Below, piece after piece: positions 35,314 to 45,146 of a DNA stretch of 64,000 bases (its first letter is position 1; each line of letters begins with the position of its first letter). Origin of the DNA: Methylobacterium sp. 10 (GTDB lineage: Bacteria > Pseudomonadota > Alphaproteobacteria > Rhizobiales > Beijerinckiaceae); NCBI RefSeq assembly GCF_000519085.1, contig NZ_KI912577.1, positions 2,960,632-3,024,631 of the forward strand, written 5' to 3'. Below the pieces are notes generated by a model. It saw only the letters and a program-made list of their open reading frames with translations, was not told where the DNA came from and ran no database searches. The position numbers and the translations under genes are program-made.

Positions 35314-37416
35314 CTACCACCAGCCGCGGGAGACCGGCGCCGGGGCCGGGGCCGGCCCCCAAGGATCGACGGGGGCCGCCTCGGCGGACCTGGCGCCCGG
35401 CGCCCTGACCGCCCGCGCGGGATTGGCGCCGGAAGGGGCAGGGTGCGACGCGGCGCGGCGAATCTCGGACGAAAGCCCGGCCGCGCTCGGTGCCGGAGCG
35501 GTCGGCCGCACCGCGACCTTGGCCGGCGCTTTCACCGGCGCCTTGGCGACGAGCAGGCTGCCCGGTGCGAGGCCGAGGGCGATCTTCATCCGCACATCGT
35601 GACCGTAGAGATCCGAAAACGAGCGGAGAGACCCGCGCTCGTCCGCATCGAGGGTGAAATAGGCCAGGTGAACCGGCAGCTTCTCGGGCAGGCGGATGGT
35701 GCGCTCGCCCTTGCCGATGAGCTTCTTCAGCCGCTCGCTCGACCACGCTTCGGGCAGGACCGAATCGGCGAACCGGAACGGGTCGTCCACACGTACGCAG
35801 CCATGGCTCATCGCCCGCTGTGAGGCGGAGAACAGCGAACGGTTCGGCGTGTCGTGGAGATAGACGGCATGGTTGTTGGGGAACAGGAACTTGATGAATC
35901 CGAGCGCATTCCGCTCGCCCGGCGGCTGGCGCACCGAGATGTTGCCGTTGCGATAGACGACCTCGTAGCCGCGACGGGCCGCGTAGTTCGGGTCGCGGGC
36001 CAGGGCGGGCAGGAACTCGTTCTTGAGGATCGAAGGCGGTACGTTCCAGGACGGATTGACGACGGCGTATTCCATCATCCCGGAAAAGACCGGCGTCGGC
36101 GTCTCGGCCTTGCCGACGATGACACGGGTCTCGTCGCGCTGCGTGCCGTTGCGGACCACCCGCAGGCGGAATTCGGGGATGTTGACCAGGACGTAGTCAC
36201 GACCGAGATCGCCCGGCAGCCAGCGCCAACGCTCCATGTTGACGAGGACGGTCGCCTCCTCGTCGCCGACGCGCGAGGAAGCCTCGGCCCGGCCCAGGGC
36301 GGTGACGGTCTGCGGCGTGAGCGTGCCGGTGGCCGGCAGGCCACGGCCGCGCTGGAACTTCGCCACGGCCGCGGACACGTTCGCATCGAACGCATCCGGC
36401 TCACCGGAGGCGGCGTCGAGGGTGCCGGCGGTCCGGGTCGGCAAGCCGAAATGGCGGCGCAGCGCGGGGACGCGGGGGTCGTGCATGCCGACTTTGAGCA
36501 CCGGCCCGGCGGGAATCGTGAGGGGCGACACCGCCATGGGCGCGCCGTGGAGATTGCGCAGGCTGGCGAGCCGGGCCTTCAGGGCGAGGTAGCCGGCCTG
36601 CGCAGGGTTGTAGCCCTGCAGCACGGTGCCGGCTTGAGGCCCGGCGCTGGCGACGCGTGTCAGAACGGCATCCGCTCCGGGAACATCCAGGGTGGGCGTG
36701 ATCAGGCGGGAAATGGCGGACAGGTTGATGCGCGCCCCGCGTGCGTCCTTGGCGTAGAGCACGATCGCCGCGGAGAGTTTTAGTTCGATCTCGGCGGTCT
36801 GGGCCTCGGTCAAACCCTGCGTGCCGATGACGGGCACCGGATAGGCCTGGACGTTGAGGCCGTCCTCGGCCGCGAGGGAAAGACGGGACGCGGCAGCCTT
36901 TGCCGCGGGGGTGAAGCCGCCATCGACGACCCAGACCGGCTTGAAGGCCCCGAGCCCATAGAAGGCCTGCATCGCCTCCCGGTCCTTGGTGCTCAGGCGT
37001 GCGAGGAGAGGGGCCGGATCGGCAAGGCGGGCAGCGAGGGCTGCCCCCATCGGATCGGTCGGTACCGGAGCGGCCGCCACAGCGCCGGCGGCTTCGGAGC
37101 CGACCTCGGCACCGGCCGATGAGCCCTCGGCATTCGTGGTTTCCGCCTTGCCCGTGTCGAGCGGGCTCGCAGGGGCTTGGACGTCCCCTCCCGCCGCACC
37201 AGGCTTCGCGAGGTCGGGGGAGGGCAATACCGGCGCGGAGATCGCCCCGGTTGCCACCGTGTCGCCTTGCCCCTGCTCGGGCGAGGCCGACGGTGCGGCA
37301 GCGCTCTGCACGACTGAAGGAGCCGGATCGAGCCGGGGCTCGGCCTGTGCCGCGTAGCCGACACAACCCGCCATCAAGGCAGCCAGTGCAACCGATGCGG
37401 AGCGCGAAGCGCCCAT
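35314..37416 (-). CDS. L,D-transpeptidase, YcbB/LdtD family
   Basis: This 700-residue protein has an N-terminal export signal (MGASRSASVALAALMAGCVG, with a near-lipobox MAGC and also an AQA site) and an Ala/Pro-rich linker (~30-140). A large helical region with a peptidoglycan-binding-like domain (FDANVSAAVAKFQRGRGLP) precedes a YkuD catalytic domain with the HGC nucleophile motif (MSHGCVRVDDP). It would form 3-3 crosslinks in periplasmic peptidoglycan. The ATG at 37416 is chosen because GGGAG is 8 nt upstream and it opens the signal peptide. It is paired with the MepK-like gene downstream. Confidence 0.9.
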   Translation of the reverse strand: MGASRSASVALAALMAGCVGYAAQAEPRLDPAPSVVQSAAAPSASPEQGQGDTVATGAISAPVLPSPDLAKPGAAGGDVQAPASPLDTGKAETTNAEGSSAGAEVGSEAAGAVAAAPVPTDPMGAALAARLADPAPLLARLSTKDREAMQAFYGLGAFKPVWVVDGGFTPAAKAAASRLSLAAEDGLNVQAYPVPVIGTQGLTEAQTAEIELKLSAAIVLYAKDARGARINLSAISRLITPTLDVPGADAVLTRVASAGPQAGTVLQGYNPAQAGYLALKARLASLRNLHGAPMAVSPLTIPAGPVLKVGMHDPRVPALRRHFGLPTRTAGTLDAASGEPDAFDANVSAAVAKFQRGRGLPATGTLTPQTVTALGRAEASSRVGDEEATVLVNMERWRWLPGDLGRDYVLVNIPEFRLRVVRNGTQRDETRVIVGKAETPTPVFSGMMEYAVVNPSWNVPPSILKNEFLPALARDPNYAARRGYEVVYRNGNISVRQPPGERNALGFIKFLFPNNHAVYLHDTPNRSLFSASQRAMSHGCVRVDDPFRFADSVLPEAWSSERLKKLIGKGERTIRLPEKLPVHLAYFTLDADERGSLRSFSDLYGHDVRMKIALGLAPGSLLVAKAPVKAPAKVAVRPTAPAPSAAGLSSEIRRAASHPAPSGANPARAVRAPGARSAEAAPVDPWGPAPAPAPVSRGWW

Positions 37417-37597
37417 GATGAAACTCCCGGAACCGGCCGTAACGGCCGTGTTTGAGCTCAAAACAATCGCTGCTTGCGCCACCGCTTGCAACGGCGTGCG
37501 GGCAACAGTGGATGTCCGGCATGCGCCGGAGGCTGGAAATGCAGTGCCGTGACGCACATCCCGATCGACAGGATGCGAAGGGGACGCCCCCCGCGTC

Positions 37598-39091
37598 TCA
37601 GGCAGCGGCTTCGTCGCCCTTCTCGTCGCCGTCGAGACCGAGATCCTTCAGCTTGCGGTAGAGGGTCGAGCGACCGATACCGAGGCGCCTCGACACTTCG
37701 GACATGCGACCCCGGTAGTATTGCAGGGCGAAGCGGATGATCTCCGCCTCCAGCGCATCCATCGGCTTCATCTCGCCGGATTCCTCGGTGACGAGGGTCA
37801 TAGCGTGGGGGTCGCGGACCTCCACGCGGACGATCTCGCGCACCGGCTCCGGTGTCCCGGCATGGACGATGGGCTGGACCGGAGCGGCGGGAATGCGCAC
37901 GTCGAACCCTTCGACCTGGGCGGCGATCTGCGGGAACTCGGCCACGGTGAGCTCGTCGCTATCGGCGAGCACCACCGCGCGGAACAGGGCGTTTTCGAGC
38001 TGGCGGACATTGCCGGGCCAGCCGTAGCGGCTGAGCAGGGACATCGCCTCCGGCGTGATCGCACGAACACGCTTGCCCTCCTCAGCCGCGAAGCGCGCAC
38101 AGAACGAGCGCACCAGATCCGGGATATCCTCGCGGCGCGCCCGGAGGGGGGGCAGGGTCATCGGGAAGACGTTGAGACGGTAATACAGGTCTTCGCGGAA
38201 GCGGCCCTGCTTCACGAGGTCGAGGAGCGAACGGTTCGTAGCCGAGATGAGCCGGATGTCGATACGGACACTGCGCTTGGCGCCCACCGGATCGACTTCC
38301 CCCTCCTGCAGGGCGCGCAGAAGCTTCACCTGGGCATCGAGGGGCAGTTCACCGATCTCGTCGAGGAACAGCGTACCGCCCGACGCCTCGACGAACTTGC
38401 CCACATGTCGCTCGGTGGCGCCGGTGAACGCGCCCTTCTCGTGCCCGAACAGGGTCGATTCGACGAGGTTGTCGGGAATCGCCCCGCAATTGACCGTGAC
38501 GAAGGCCTTGCCGCGCCGGTCGCCCGACCCTTGGATCGCGCGCGCCAGCACCTCCTTGCCGACACCGGACTCACCCTCGATCAGCACCGGGATGTTGGAC
38601 TTGGCCGAACGCTCGGCCAGCCGGATCACGCGCTCCATGTCGGGGCTGCGCGAGGACAGGTCCTTGAAGGTGAGCGAGCCGGAGGCGCGCCGCCGCATGC
38701 GCCGGACCTCCTCCTCGAGTTGGTCGACCTTGAGGGCGTTCTTGATGGAAACCTGAAGCCGTTCGGCACCGGCGGGCTTCACCACGAAATCGGTGGCACC
38801 CGCTCGCATGGCGTTGACCACGGCATCGATGGAGCCATTGGACGTCTGGACGATGACGGGGGTGTCGAGACCCAACTGGCGCATCTGGGCCATGACGGCG
38901 AGACCATCGAGGCCGCCGGGCATCACCAGATCGAGGAGTACGACATCGATGGGTTCGCCCGAACGCATCACGGACAACCCGTCCTCACCGCTCTCGGCGA
39001 CCTTCACTTCGAAGCCGAGACGACGCACCATCGCTTCGGCGAGCCGGCGCTGGACGGGATCGTCGTCGACGATGAGGATCGTTGTCGACAT
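37598..39091 (-). CDS. NtrC-family sigma-54-dependent response regulator
   Basis: This 497-residue regulator has a receiver domain (DDD pocket 9-11, phospho-acceptor D54 in LLDLVMPGG). The AAA+ sigma-54 interaction domain has Walker A GESGVGKE (173-180), GAFTGA and the Walker B FLDEIGELP. The C-terminal Fis-type helix-turn-helix contains VSRRLGIGRSTLYRKLKDLG. It would activate RpoN promoters when phosphorylated. No kinase gene is adjacent, so it is an orphan here. The targets are not evident in the window. Confidence 0.93.
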   Translation of the reverse strand: MSTTILIVDDDPVQRRLAEAMVRRLGFEVKVAESGEDGLSVMRSGEPIDVVLLDLVMPGGLDGLAVMAQMRQLGLDTPVIVQTSNGSIDAVVNAMRAGATDFVVKPAGAERLQVSIKNALKVDQLEEEVRRMRRRASGSLTFKDLSSRSPDMERVIRLAERSAKSNIPVLIEGESGVGKEVLARAIQGSGDRRGKAFVTVNCGAIPDNLVESTLFGHEKGAFTGATERHVGKFVEASGGTLFLDEIGELPLDAQVKLLRALQEGEVDPVGAKRSVRIDIRLISATNRSLLDLVKQGRFREDLYYRLNVFPMTLPPLRARREDIPDLVRSFCARFAAEEGKRVRAITPEAMSLLSRYGWPGNVRQLENALFRAVVLADSDELTVAEFPQIAAQVEGFDVRIPAAPVQPIVHAGTPEPVREIVRVEVRDPHAMTLVTEESGEMKPMDALEAEIIRFALQYYRGRMSEVSRRLGIGRSTLYRKLKDLGLDGDEKGDEAAA

Positions 39092-39384
39092 GCGGAGAGC
39101 CTCGACCGTGTGCTGAGAAAGGCGATCGTCCCAGGGATATCATCCTGCGAGTCGGCCACCGGTGTTTCGTTTCGATCCGTAGGTTGAGCGAAGAGCGTAA
39201 AGCTGCGCTTAACGACGATCCCACTTTCTTCTTTACGGGTCCACTCCCCGGGCGAGGCGGGGCGAGCGAGGACAATGCCGGAGATTCGTTGCGGCCGAAT
39301 GGGCCGAGTCGGTTGATCGCAGGGCCTTACCGCTCGATATCAGCGGAAACGGCTGGGAAACGCCGCTTCAGGATCAAAGACACC

Positions 39385-41274
39385 ATGTCGAGTCGTGCCG
39401 TCGTCCATGCCAGCCTCTCAAGCGCCGCCCGGATGCCGGCCGGGCAACGATCGGAAGGAACGAACGTCGCGCGGGCAGCCGCTCTCGCCCTCGATCTTGG
39501 CTCGCTTCCCGAATGGGATCTGAGCGACCTCTATTCCGGGATCGATTCGCCGGACTTTCGCGCCGACCTGGTCCGGGCGGAAGGCGAATGCAGCGCCTTT
39601 TCGGAGCGCTATGGCGGCGCCATCGCCGAGATCGCCGGCGGATCCGACGCGTCCGCACGCCTCGCCGAGGCGGTGGCGGCGTATGAGGCGATCGAAGACC
39701 GGCTCGGCCGTCTGATGTCCTTCGCCGGCCTGGTTTACTCTGGCGACACCACGGACGAGCGACGCCAGAAGTTCTACGGCGACACCCAGGAACGCCTGAC
39801 CACGGCCTCTGGCCACCTGCTTTTCTTCGCCCTTGAGATCAATCGGGTCGACGACGCCGTGATGGACGCCGCCATGGCGGATGGGCCCCTTGCGCATTAC
39901 CGCCCCTGGATCGAGGATCTGCGCCGCGAGAAGCCGTATCAACTCGACGACCGCACCGAGAAGCTTTTCTTGGAAAAGTCGGTGACCGGGCGCTCCGCCT
40001 GGAACCGGCTGTTCGACGGCACGATCGCGTCCCTGCGCTTCCCGCTGCAGGGCGAGATGCTCACCCTCGAGCCAACGCTCAACAAGCTGCAGGACCCGGA
40101 CGGGGCGGTCCGCAAGGAAGCGGCTGGGGCCCTTGGCGACGTGTTCCGTGCCAATCTGCGGACCTTCGCCCTCATCACCAACACCCTGGCCAAGGACAAG
40201 GAGATTTCCGACCGCTGGCGCGGCTTCACGGACGTCGCCGACGACCGGCACCTCTCAAACCGGGTGGAGCCCGAGGTGGTGGCGGCCCTGGTGGACGCCG
40301 TCCAGGCCGCCTATCCGCGCCTGTCGCACCGCTACTACAGGCTGAAGGCCAAGTGGTTCGGAGTCGATGTCCTGCCCTATTGGGACCGCAACGCGCCGCT
40401 GCCGCGGGTCGAGCAGCGCACCATTCCTTGGGCCGAGGCGCGCGACATGGTGCTCGACGCCTATGGCGCGTTCTCGCCGCGCATGGCCGACATCGCCAAG
40501 ACTTTCTTCGACCGCCGCTGGATCGATGCGCCGACGCGGCCGGGCAAGGCGCCGGGCGCCTTCGCCCATCCCACTGTGCCCTCGGCGCATCCCTATGTGC
40601 TGGTGAACTACCAGGGCAAGCCGCGGGACGTGATGACCTTGGCTCACGAGCTCGGCCACGGGGTGCATCAGGTTCTCGCATCACATAACGGTGCGCTGAT
40701 GGCGCCGACGCCCCTGACGCTGGCCGAGACCGCGAGCGTGTTCGGCGAGATGCTCACGTTCCGGCGCCTGCTCGCCGCCACCACCGATACCGTCCAGCGC
40801 CGGGCGATGCTGGCCGCCAAGGTCGAGGACATGATCAACACGGTGGTGCGCCAGATCGCGTTCTACCTGTTCGAGCGGAAGGTCCACCTCGCTCGCGCCG
40901 AAGGCGAGCTCACTGCCGAGCAGATCAACGGCCTCTGGATGTCGGTGCAGGCGGAGAGCTTCGGCCCTGCGATCTCGCTCGATGCCGGCTACGAGCCGTT
41001 CTGGGCCTATATCCCGCACTTCATCCACTCGCCGTTCTACGTCTACGCCTACGCGTTCGGCGACTGCCTCGTGAACTCGCTCTACGGCGTCTATGCCAAT
41101 GCCGAAGAGGGTTTCGTGGACCGCTACTTCGCGCTGCTCTCGGCCGGCGGGGCCAAGCCCTACGGCGAACTCCTCGCCCCCTTCGGCCTCAATGCCAGCG
41201 ACCCCGCCTTCTGGCAGATCGGCCTCAACATGATCGAGGGGATGATCGTCGAACTGGAGGCGATGGAAGGGTAA
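39385..41274 (+). CDS. pepF: Oligoendopeptidase F (M3B zinc peptidase)
   Basis: This 629-residue M3-family metallopeptidase has the active site HELGHGVH (zinc ligands H421 and H425, catalytic E422) and the third ligand E in ETASVFGEML. The N-terminal PepF helical domain starts around LPEWDLSDLYSG. It degrades cytoplasmic oligopeptides. The ATG at 39385 gives a short, plausible leader; the frame is open to 39082 but that part runs through the divergent regulator's promoter region and is not protein-like. It is divergent from the NtrC-type gene. Confidence 0.93.
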   Translation: MSSRAVVHASLSSAARMPAGQRSEGTNVARAAALALDLGSLPEWDLSDLYSGIDSPDFRADLVRAEGECSAFSERYGGAIAEIAGGSDASARLAEAVAAYEAIEDRLGRLMSFAGLVYSGDTTDERRQKFYGDTQERLTTASGHLLFFALEINRVDDAVMDAAMADGPLAHYRPWIEDLRREKPYQLDDRTEKLFLEKSVTGRSAWNRLFDGTIASLRFPLQGEMLTLEPTLNKLQDPDGAVRKEAAGALGDVFRANLRTFALITNTLAKDKEISDRWRGFTDVADDRHLSNRVEPEVVAALVDAVQAAYPRLSHRYYRLKAKWFGVDVLPYWDRNAPLPRVEQRTIPWAEARDMVLDAYGAFSPRMADIAKTFFDRRWIDAPTRPGKAPGAFAHPTVPSAHPYVLVNYQGKPRDVMTLAHELGHGVHQVLASHNGALMAPTPLTLAETASVFGEMLTFRRLLAATTDTVQRRAMLAAKVEDMINTVVRQIAFYLFERKVHLARAEGELTAEQINGLWMSVQAESFGPAISLDAGYEPFWAYIPHFIHSPFYVYAYAFGDCLVNSLYGVYANAEEGFVDRYFALLSAGGAKPYGELLAPFGLNASDPAFWQIGLNMIEGMIVELEAMEG

Positions 41275-41290
41275 CGCTCCTTTGCGCCGG

Positions 41291-41327
41291 CAGCCTTTCG
41301 TTGTACATAACGTACAACGAAAGGCTG
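41291..41327. promoter_or_regulatory. Long perfect palindrome before the toxin-antitoxin genes
   Basis: CAGCCTTTCGTTGTAC (41291-41306) and its exact complement (41312-41327) form a 16-bp-arm inverted repeat around ATAAC. It ends 7 nt before the antitoxin ATG and begins 16 nt after the pepF stop. AbrB-type antitoxins autoregulate through palindromes at their own promoter, so this is the likely operator. In RNA it would also form a hairpin that could end the pepF transcript. Confidence 0.7.
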
Positions 41328-41334
41328 GACCGTC

Positions 41335-41559
41335 ATGAAGCTCGAAGTCAAGAAGATCGGCAATTCCACCGGGCTCATCCTGCCGCGGGAATTGCTGGGT
41401 AAGCTGAACCTCTCACAGGGTGATTGGCTTTCTGTGACGGAGAACGCGGATGGCTCAGTGCGGCTTTCGCCCCTCGATCCGACTTTCGAGAAGGGGATGG
41501 AAATCGCCGAGAAGGCGATGAAGACCTACCGCAACGCGCTTTCCGAACTCGCGAAATGA
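41335..41559 (+). CDS. AbrB/MazE-type antitoxin
   Basis: This 74-residue protein has a swapped-hairpin AbrB N-terminal domain (MKLEVKKIGNSTGLILPREL, LNLSQGDWLSV) for DNA binding and a C-terminal tail that normally wraps the toxin. Its stop overlaps the ATG of the Doc-like gene (ATGA). Together with the palindrome just upstream this is a classic type II module in which the antitoxin represses its own operon. Confidence 0.9.
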   Translation: MKLEVKKIGNSTGLILPRELLGKLNLSQGDWLSVTENADGSVRLSPLDPTFEKGMEIAEKAMKTYRNALSELAK

Positions 41560-41942
41560 CGACGGTCGTCTGGCTGACGAGCGATCTCGTCCAGGCCATC
41601 CACGCCCGTCAGCTCAAGTTGTTCGGGGGCCCGCCAGGGTTGCGGGACGAAGGAGCGCTCGAATCGGCTCTCGGCCGGCCCATGAACCGGGCAGCCTACG
41701 GCGAGGTGGATTTGGCCGAATTGGCCGCTGCCTGTGCCTTCGGCATCGCGAAGAACCATCCCTTCATCGACGGAAACAAGCGTGCGGCACTGCTCGCGCT
41801 CGTAACGTTTCTAGGCCTCAACGGGATCGATTTCCTCGCGGACGAGGCAGAGGCCGTCGTCATGATCCGGAACCTCGCCGCAAGCGAGATCGACGAGGAC
41901 GGCCTCACGCGCTGGATCCGCGACAACTGGCCGGCGGCGTAA
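41556..41942 (+). CDS. doc: Doc-type toxin (Fic/Doc family)
   Basis: This 128-residue protein has the Doc motif HPFIDGNKRAA (H68 to R76) on the active-site loop and the N-terminal FGGPPGLRDEGALESAL of the death-on-curing family. Characterised Doc phosphorylates EF-Tu and blocks translation. The start at 41556 overlaps the antitoxin stop; longer upstream readings pass through the antitoxin gene. The active-site residues look intact, so the toxin is probably functional and needs its AbrB-type partner. Confidence 0.92.
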   Translation: MTTVVWLTSDLVQAIHARQLKLFGGPPGLRDEGALESALGRPMNRAAYGEVDLAELAAACAFGIAKNHPFIDGNKRAALLALVTFLGLNGIDFLADEAEAVVMIRNLAASEIDEDGLTRWIRDNWPAA

Positions 41943-42063
41943 CCCCTTCCGCGACCCAAGTTCCGAAACCCAACTTCCGCGACCCATGGGCCCATGGCCC
42001 TGGTACCCTAGGGGAAGGAGCCTATCTCGTGGTGACACCTCTTCGTCGCGCAGAATGGACCCG

Positions 42064-43428
42064 ATGGCCGATCACGACAACGAAGCCAACCGCTTCTCGG
42101 CGCGCGCCAGCCGCTATGCCCGTGTCGGCGCCAACGTCGGGGGTGTCGCCGCGCGGATGGCGGGCGCCAAGCTGTTCGGAAAGGGAGAGACGCCGACAAA
42201 CGCGGCCGCCCTGGCCCAGGCGCTCGGCGGGCTGAAAGGCCCGATCATGAAGGTGGCGCAGCTCCTAGCCACCGTGCCGGACCTGTTGCCGCCGGAATAT
42301 GCCACCGAGCTCCAGAAACTCCAGGCCGATGCACCGCCGATGGGCGCGGCCTTCGTCAAGCGCCGGATGATGGCCGAGCTTGGGTCGGACTGGCAGTCCC
42401 GCTTTCGAAGCTTCGACCTGAAGCCCGCCGCCGCCGCCTCCCTCGGTCAGGTCCATCGTGCGACCGGCCTCGACGGGACGCTCTTCGCCTGCAAGCTCCA
42501 GTATCCCGACATGCAATCGGCCGTAGAGGCCGACCTGAAGCAGCTCGAAGTCGCCTTCGCCCTGCACCGTCGCCTCAGTTCCTGGCTCGACACCCGCGAG
42601 ATCGCCAAGGAGATCGGTGCCCGCGTGCGCGAGGAGCTGGATTACGAGCGGGAGGCCAAGCACGCCGCCCTCTACGGGGCCGTCCTGCAGGACATCGCCG
42701 AGGTGAGGGTGCCCGCGATCCACACGGACCTCTCGACCAAGCGACTCCTCACCCTCGGCTGGCTCGAAGGGGACAGGATCCTCAGCTTCTCGGATCAGCC
42801 CCTCGAAATCCGCAACCGTCTGGCGCGGGCGATGTTCAAGGCGTGGTGGCACCCGTTCAGTCGGGCCGCCGTGATCCACGGCGATCCGCATCTCGGCAAC
42901 TACACGGTCTTCTCCGATGACGGCGAGGCGCGCGGGATCAATCTGCTCGATTACGGCTGCGTCCGCATCTTCCACCCCCGCTTCGTCGGCGGCGTGGTCG
43001 ATCTCTATCGCGGTCTCCTGGAGAACGACAACGCCCGGATCGTCCACGCTTACGAGGTGTGGGGGTTCAAGAATCTGAACAAGGAGCTGATCGAGATCCT
43101 CAACATCTGGGCGCGGTTCATCTACGGGCCGATCCTGGAGGATCGTACCAGGACGGTAGCGGATGGCGTGAAGCCAGGCGAGTATGGCCGGCGCCAGGCC
43201 TTCGAGGTGCATCAGGCCCTCAAGCAGCGCGGGCCCGTGACCGTGCCGCAGGAATTCGTCTTCATGGACCGCGCGGCCGTGGGGCTCGGCGCGGTGTTCC
43301 TGCACCTGCGCTCCGAGCTGAACTACCATCGCCTGTTCGAGGCCGAGATCGAGCGCTTCTCTCTCGAGACCCTGACCGAACGGCAGGGCGCGGCGCTGGC
43401 GGCGGCAGGACTTCCCTCTCCCGAATAA
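42064..43428 (+). CDS. UbiB/ABC1-family atypical kinase
   Basis: This 454-residue protein of the ABC1/ADCK family has the KxGQ-like segment GPIMKVAQLLATVPD, the Ala-rich loop AAAASLGQVHRA, the catalytic HGDPHLGNY and the DYGC metal motif. Members such as UbiB and COQ8 support ubiquinone biosynthesis or lipid handling. KVAQ departs from the usual KxGQ. ATGs at 42055 and 42064 are both possible; neither has a strong ribosome site. There is no ubi gene alongside. Confidence 0.85.
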   Translation: MADHDNEANRFSARASRYARVGANVGGVAARMAGAKLFGKGETPTNAAALAQALGGLKGPIMKVAQLLATVPDLLPPEYATELQKLQADAPPMGAAFVKRRMMAELGSDWQSRFRSFDLKPAAAASLGQVHRATGLDGTLFACKLQYPDMQSAVEADLKQLEVAFALHRRLSSWLDTREIAKEIGARVREELDYEREAKHAALYGAVLQDIAEVRVPAIHTDLSTKRLLTLGWLEGDRILSFSDQPLEIRNRLARAMFKAWWHPFSRAAVIHGDPHLGNYTVFSDDGEARGINLLDYGCVRIFHPRFVGGVVDLYRGLLENDNARIVHAYEVWGFKNLNKELIEILNIWARFIYGPILEDRTRTVADGVKPGEYGRRQAFEVHQALKQRGPVTVPQEFVFMDRAAVGLGAVFLHLRSELNYHRLFEAEIERFSLETLTERQGAALAAAGLPSPE

Positions 43429-43598
43429 TCCGCAGGATTCCCGACCTGCGCATGACAAGCGGGGATCGACTGTCATTCTCCGGGATAAAACCAGCTTTCC
43501 ATATTTTCGCGAGTCGGTATCTCGATTGCGAGCGACAGAGGCATGCGCTAAATCCGCTTGGAACCAATCAAGATGATACCCAAGGGGACGACGACAAG

Positions 43599-43892
43599 AT
43601 GGCCGATGCGAAGACCGTGACCGGCGTACGTTACAGCCCGGCGATGGACGAGAAGACCCATGAACAGACCTACCGTGGGTTTGTCAGGTTCGTGGAAATC
43701 GGCACCTTCGTGGTGATCTGCTGGGTGCTCGCTTTGGCCGTGGGTGGCATTCGCGAGGCTTGGCTGACCGCCATCTTCGGCGTCATGCTGTCGGGTGTGG
43801 CGGGCACGGTGGGCGCGCTGTCGCCTGTCGTCGGCTGGAAGGCTCCCGCTGCGGTCGCCGTTCTCCTGCTTCTGTACCTCTTCTTCGCGTGA
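43599..43892 (+). CDS. aa3-type cytochrome c oxidase subunit IV-like protein
   Basis: This 97-residue protein has a C-terminal half with two to three hydrophobic segments. The segment YRGFVRFVEIGTFVVICWVL matches the small bacterial aa3 oxidase subunit IV domain (PF07835). The ATG at 43599 gives a 40-residue hydrophilic N-terminus. It sits 94 nt before pntAA on the same strand; in related genomes this small subunit is commonly found beside the transhydrogenase rather than the oxidase operon. Confidence 0.75.
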   Translation: MADAKTVTGVRYSPAMDEKTHEQTYRGFVRFVEIGTFVVICWVLALAVGGIREAWLTAIFGVMLSGVAGTVGALSPVVGWKAPAAVAVLLLLYLFFA

Positions 43893-43986
43893 CGTAGCCA
43901 CGGACCGCTGGTATACCAGAGGTCCGGGCTCTATATTCCTGCTAAGCTACGGCGATCACGAACGATCGCCGAGGGGGAACTCCTGA

Positions 43987-45129
43987 ATGCGCATCGCTGT
44001 ATTGACAGAGTCGGACCCCGCCGAGCCGCGGGTCGCGGCGGTGCCCGAGACGATCAAGAAGTTCAAAGGCCTCGGGGCCGATGTGACGATCCAATCAGGG
44101 GCCGGCCTCAAGGCCGGCGTTCCCGATGCGGATTACGAGGCAGCGGGCGCCACCATCGCCGCCTCGGCGGCAGAGACCGCGACGGATGCTGACCTCATCC
44201 TCAAGGTTCGCCGTCCGAACGAGGACGAGCTCAAGCTCTTGAAGACCGGCGCCACCGTCGTCGCCATCATGGATCCCTACGGCAACGAGGCCGCACTGAA
44301 GACCATGGCGGATGCGGGGATCAGCGCCTTTTCCATGGAGCTGATGCCGCGTATCACCCGCGCGCAGGTGATGGACGTGCTCTCCTCCCAGGCCAACCTC
44401 GCCGGCTATCGCGCCGTGATCGATGGCGCCGCCGAGTATGGCCGCGCCATGCCGATGATGATGACGGCCGCGGGCACCGTTCCCGCCGCCCGCGTCTTCG
44501 TGATGGGCGTCGGCGTCGCCGGCCTCCAGGCCATCGCCACCGCCCGCCGCATGGGCGCCGTGGTGACCGCCACCGACGTGCGGCCCGCCACCAAGGAACA
44601 GGTCGAATCCCTCGGCGCCAAGTTCGTGGCGGTGGAGGACGACGAGTTCAAGCAGGCCGAGACCTCCGGCGGCTATGCCAAGGAGATGTCGGCGGAATAC
44701 CAGAAGAAACAGGCCGAGCTGGTGGCGACTCACATCGCCAAGCAGGACATCGTCATCACCACGGCGCTCATCCCCGGCCGCCCCGCTCCGAAGCTCGTCT
44801 CGGAGGCGATGGTCGCCTCGATGAAGCCCGGCTCGGTGCTCATCGATCTCGCAGTCGAGCGCGGCGGAAACGTCGCCGGTGCCAAGGCCGGTGAGATCGT
44901 CACCACCGAGAACGGGGTCAAGATCGTCGGCCACGTCAACGTCGCCGGCCGCCTCGCGGCAACCGCGTCGAGCCTCTACGCCCGCAACCTGTTCGCCTTC
45001 GTCGAGACCCTGATCGACAAGGAATCGAAGGCCCTCGCCGTCAAGTGGGACGACGAACTGGTGAAGGCGACGAACCTCACGCGGGACGGACAGGTGGTCC
45101 ACCCGTCCTTCCAGTCCACAGCAGCCTGA
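43987..45129 (+). CDS. pntAA: Proton-translocating NAD(P) transhydrogenase subunit alpha part 1
   Basis: This 380-residue NAD(H)-binding domain I starts [20 protein letters not shown] and contains [42 protein letters not shown] (nucleotide fold) and the alanine-dehydrogenase-like C-terminus. Subunit alpha is split in alphaproteobacteria, as here. Together with PntAB and PntB it uses the proton gradient to make NADPH from NADH, important for methylotrophic and biosynthetic redox balance. It is the first gene of the pnt operon; GAGGGGG lies upstream. Confidence 0.96.
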   Translation: MRIAVLTESDPAEPRVAAVPETIKKFKGLGADVTIQSGAGLKAGVPDADYEAAGATIAASAAETATDADLILKVRRPNEDELKLLKTGATVVAIMDPYGNEAALKTMADAGISAFSMELMPRITRAQVMDVLSSQANLAGYRAVIDGAAEYGRAMPMMMTAAGTVPAARVFVMGVGVAGLQAIATARRMGAVVTATDVRPATKEQVESLGAKFVAVEDDEFKQAETSGGYAKEMSAEYQKKQAELVATHIAKQDIVITTALIPGRPAPKLVSEAMVASMKPGSVLIDLAVERGGNVAGAKAGEIVTTENGVKIVGHVNVAGRLAATASSLYARNLFAFVETLIDKESKALAVKWDDELVKATNLTRDGQVVHPSFQSTAA

Positions 45130-45146
45130 TCGCGACGGAGAGACAG

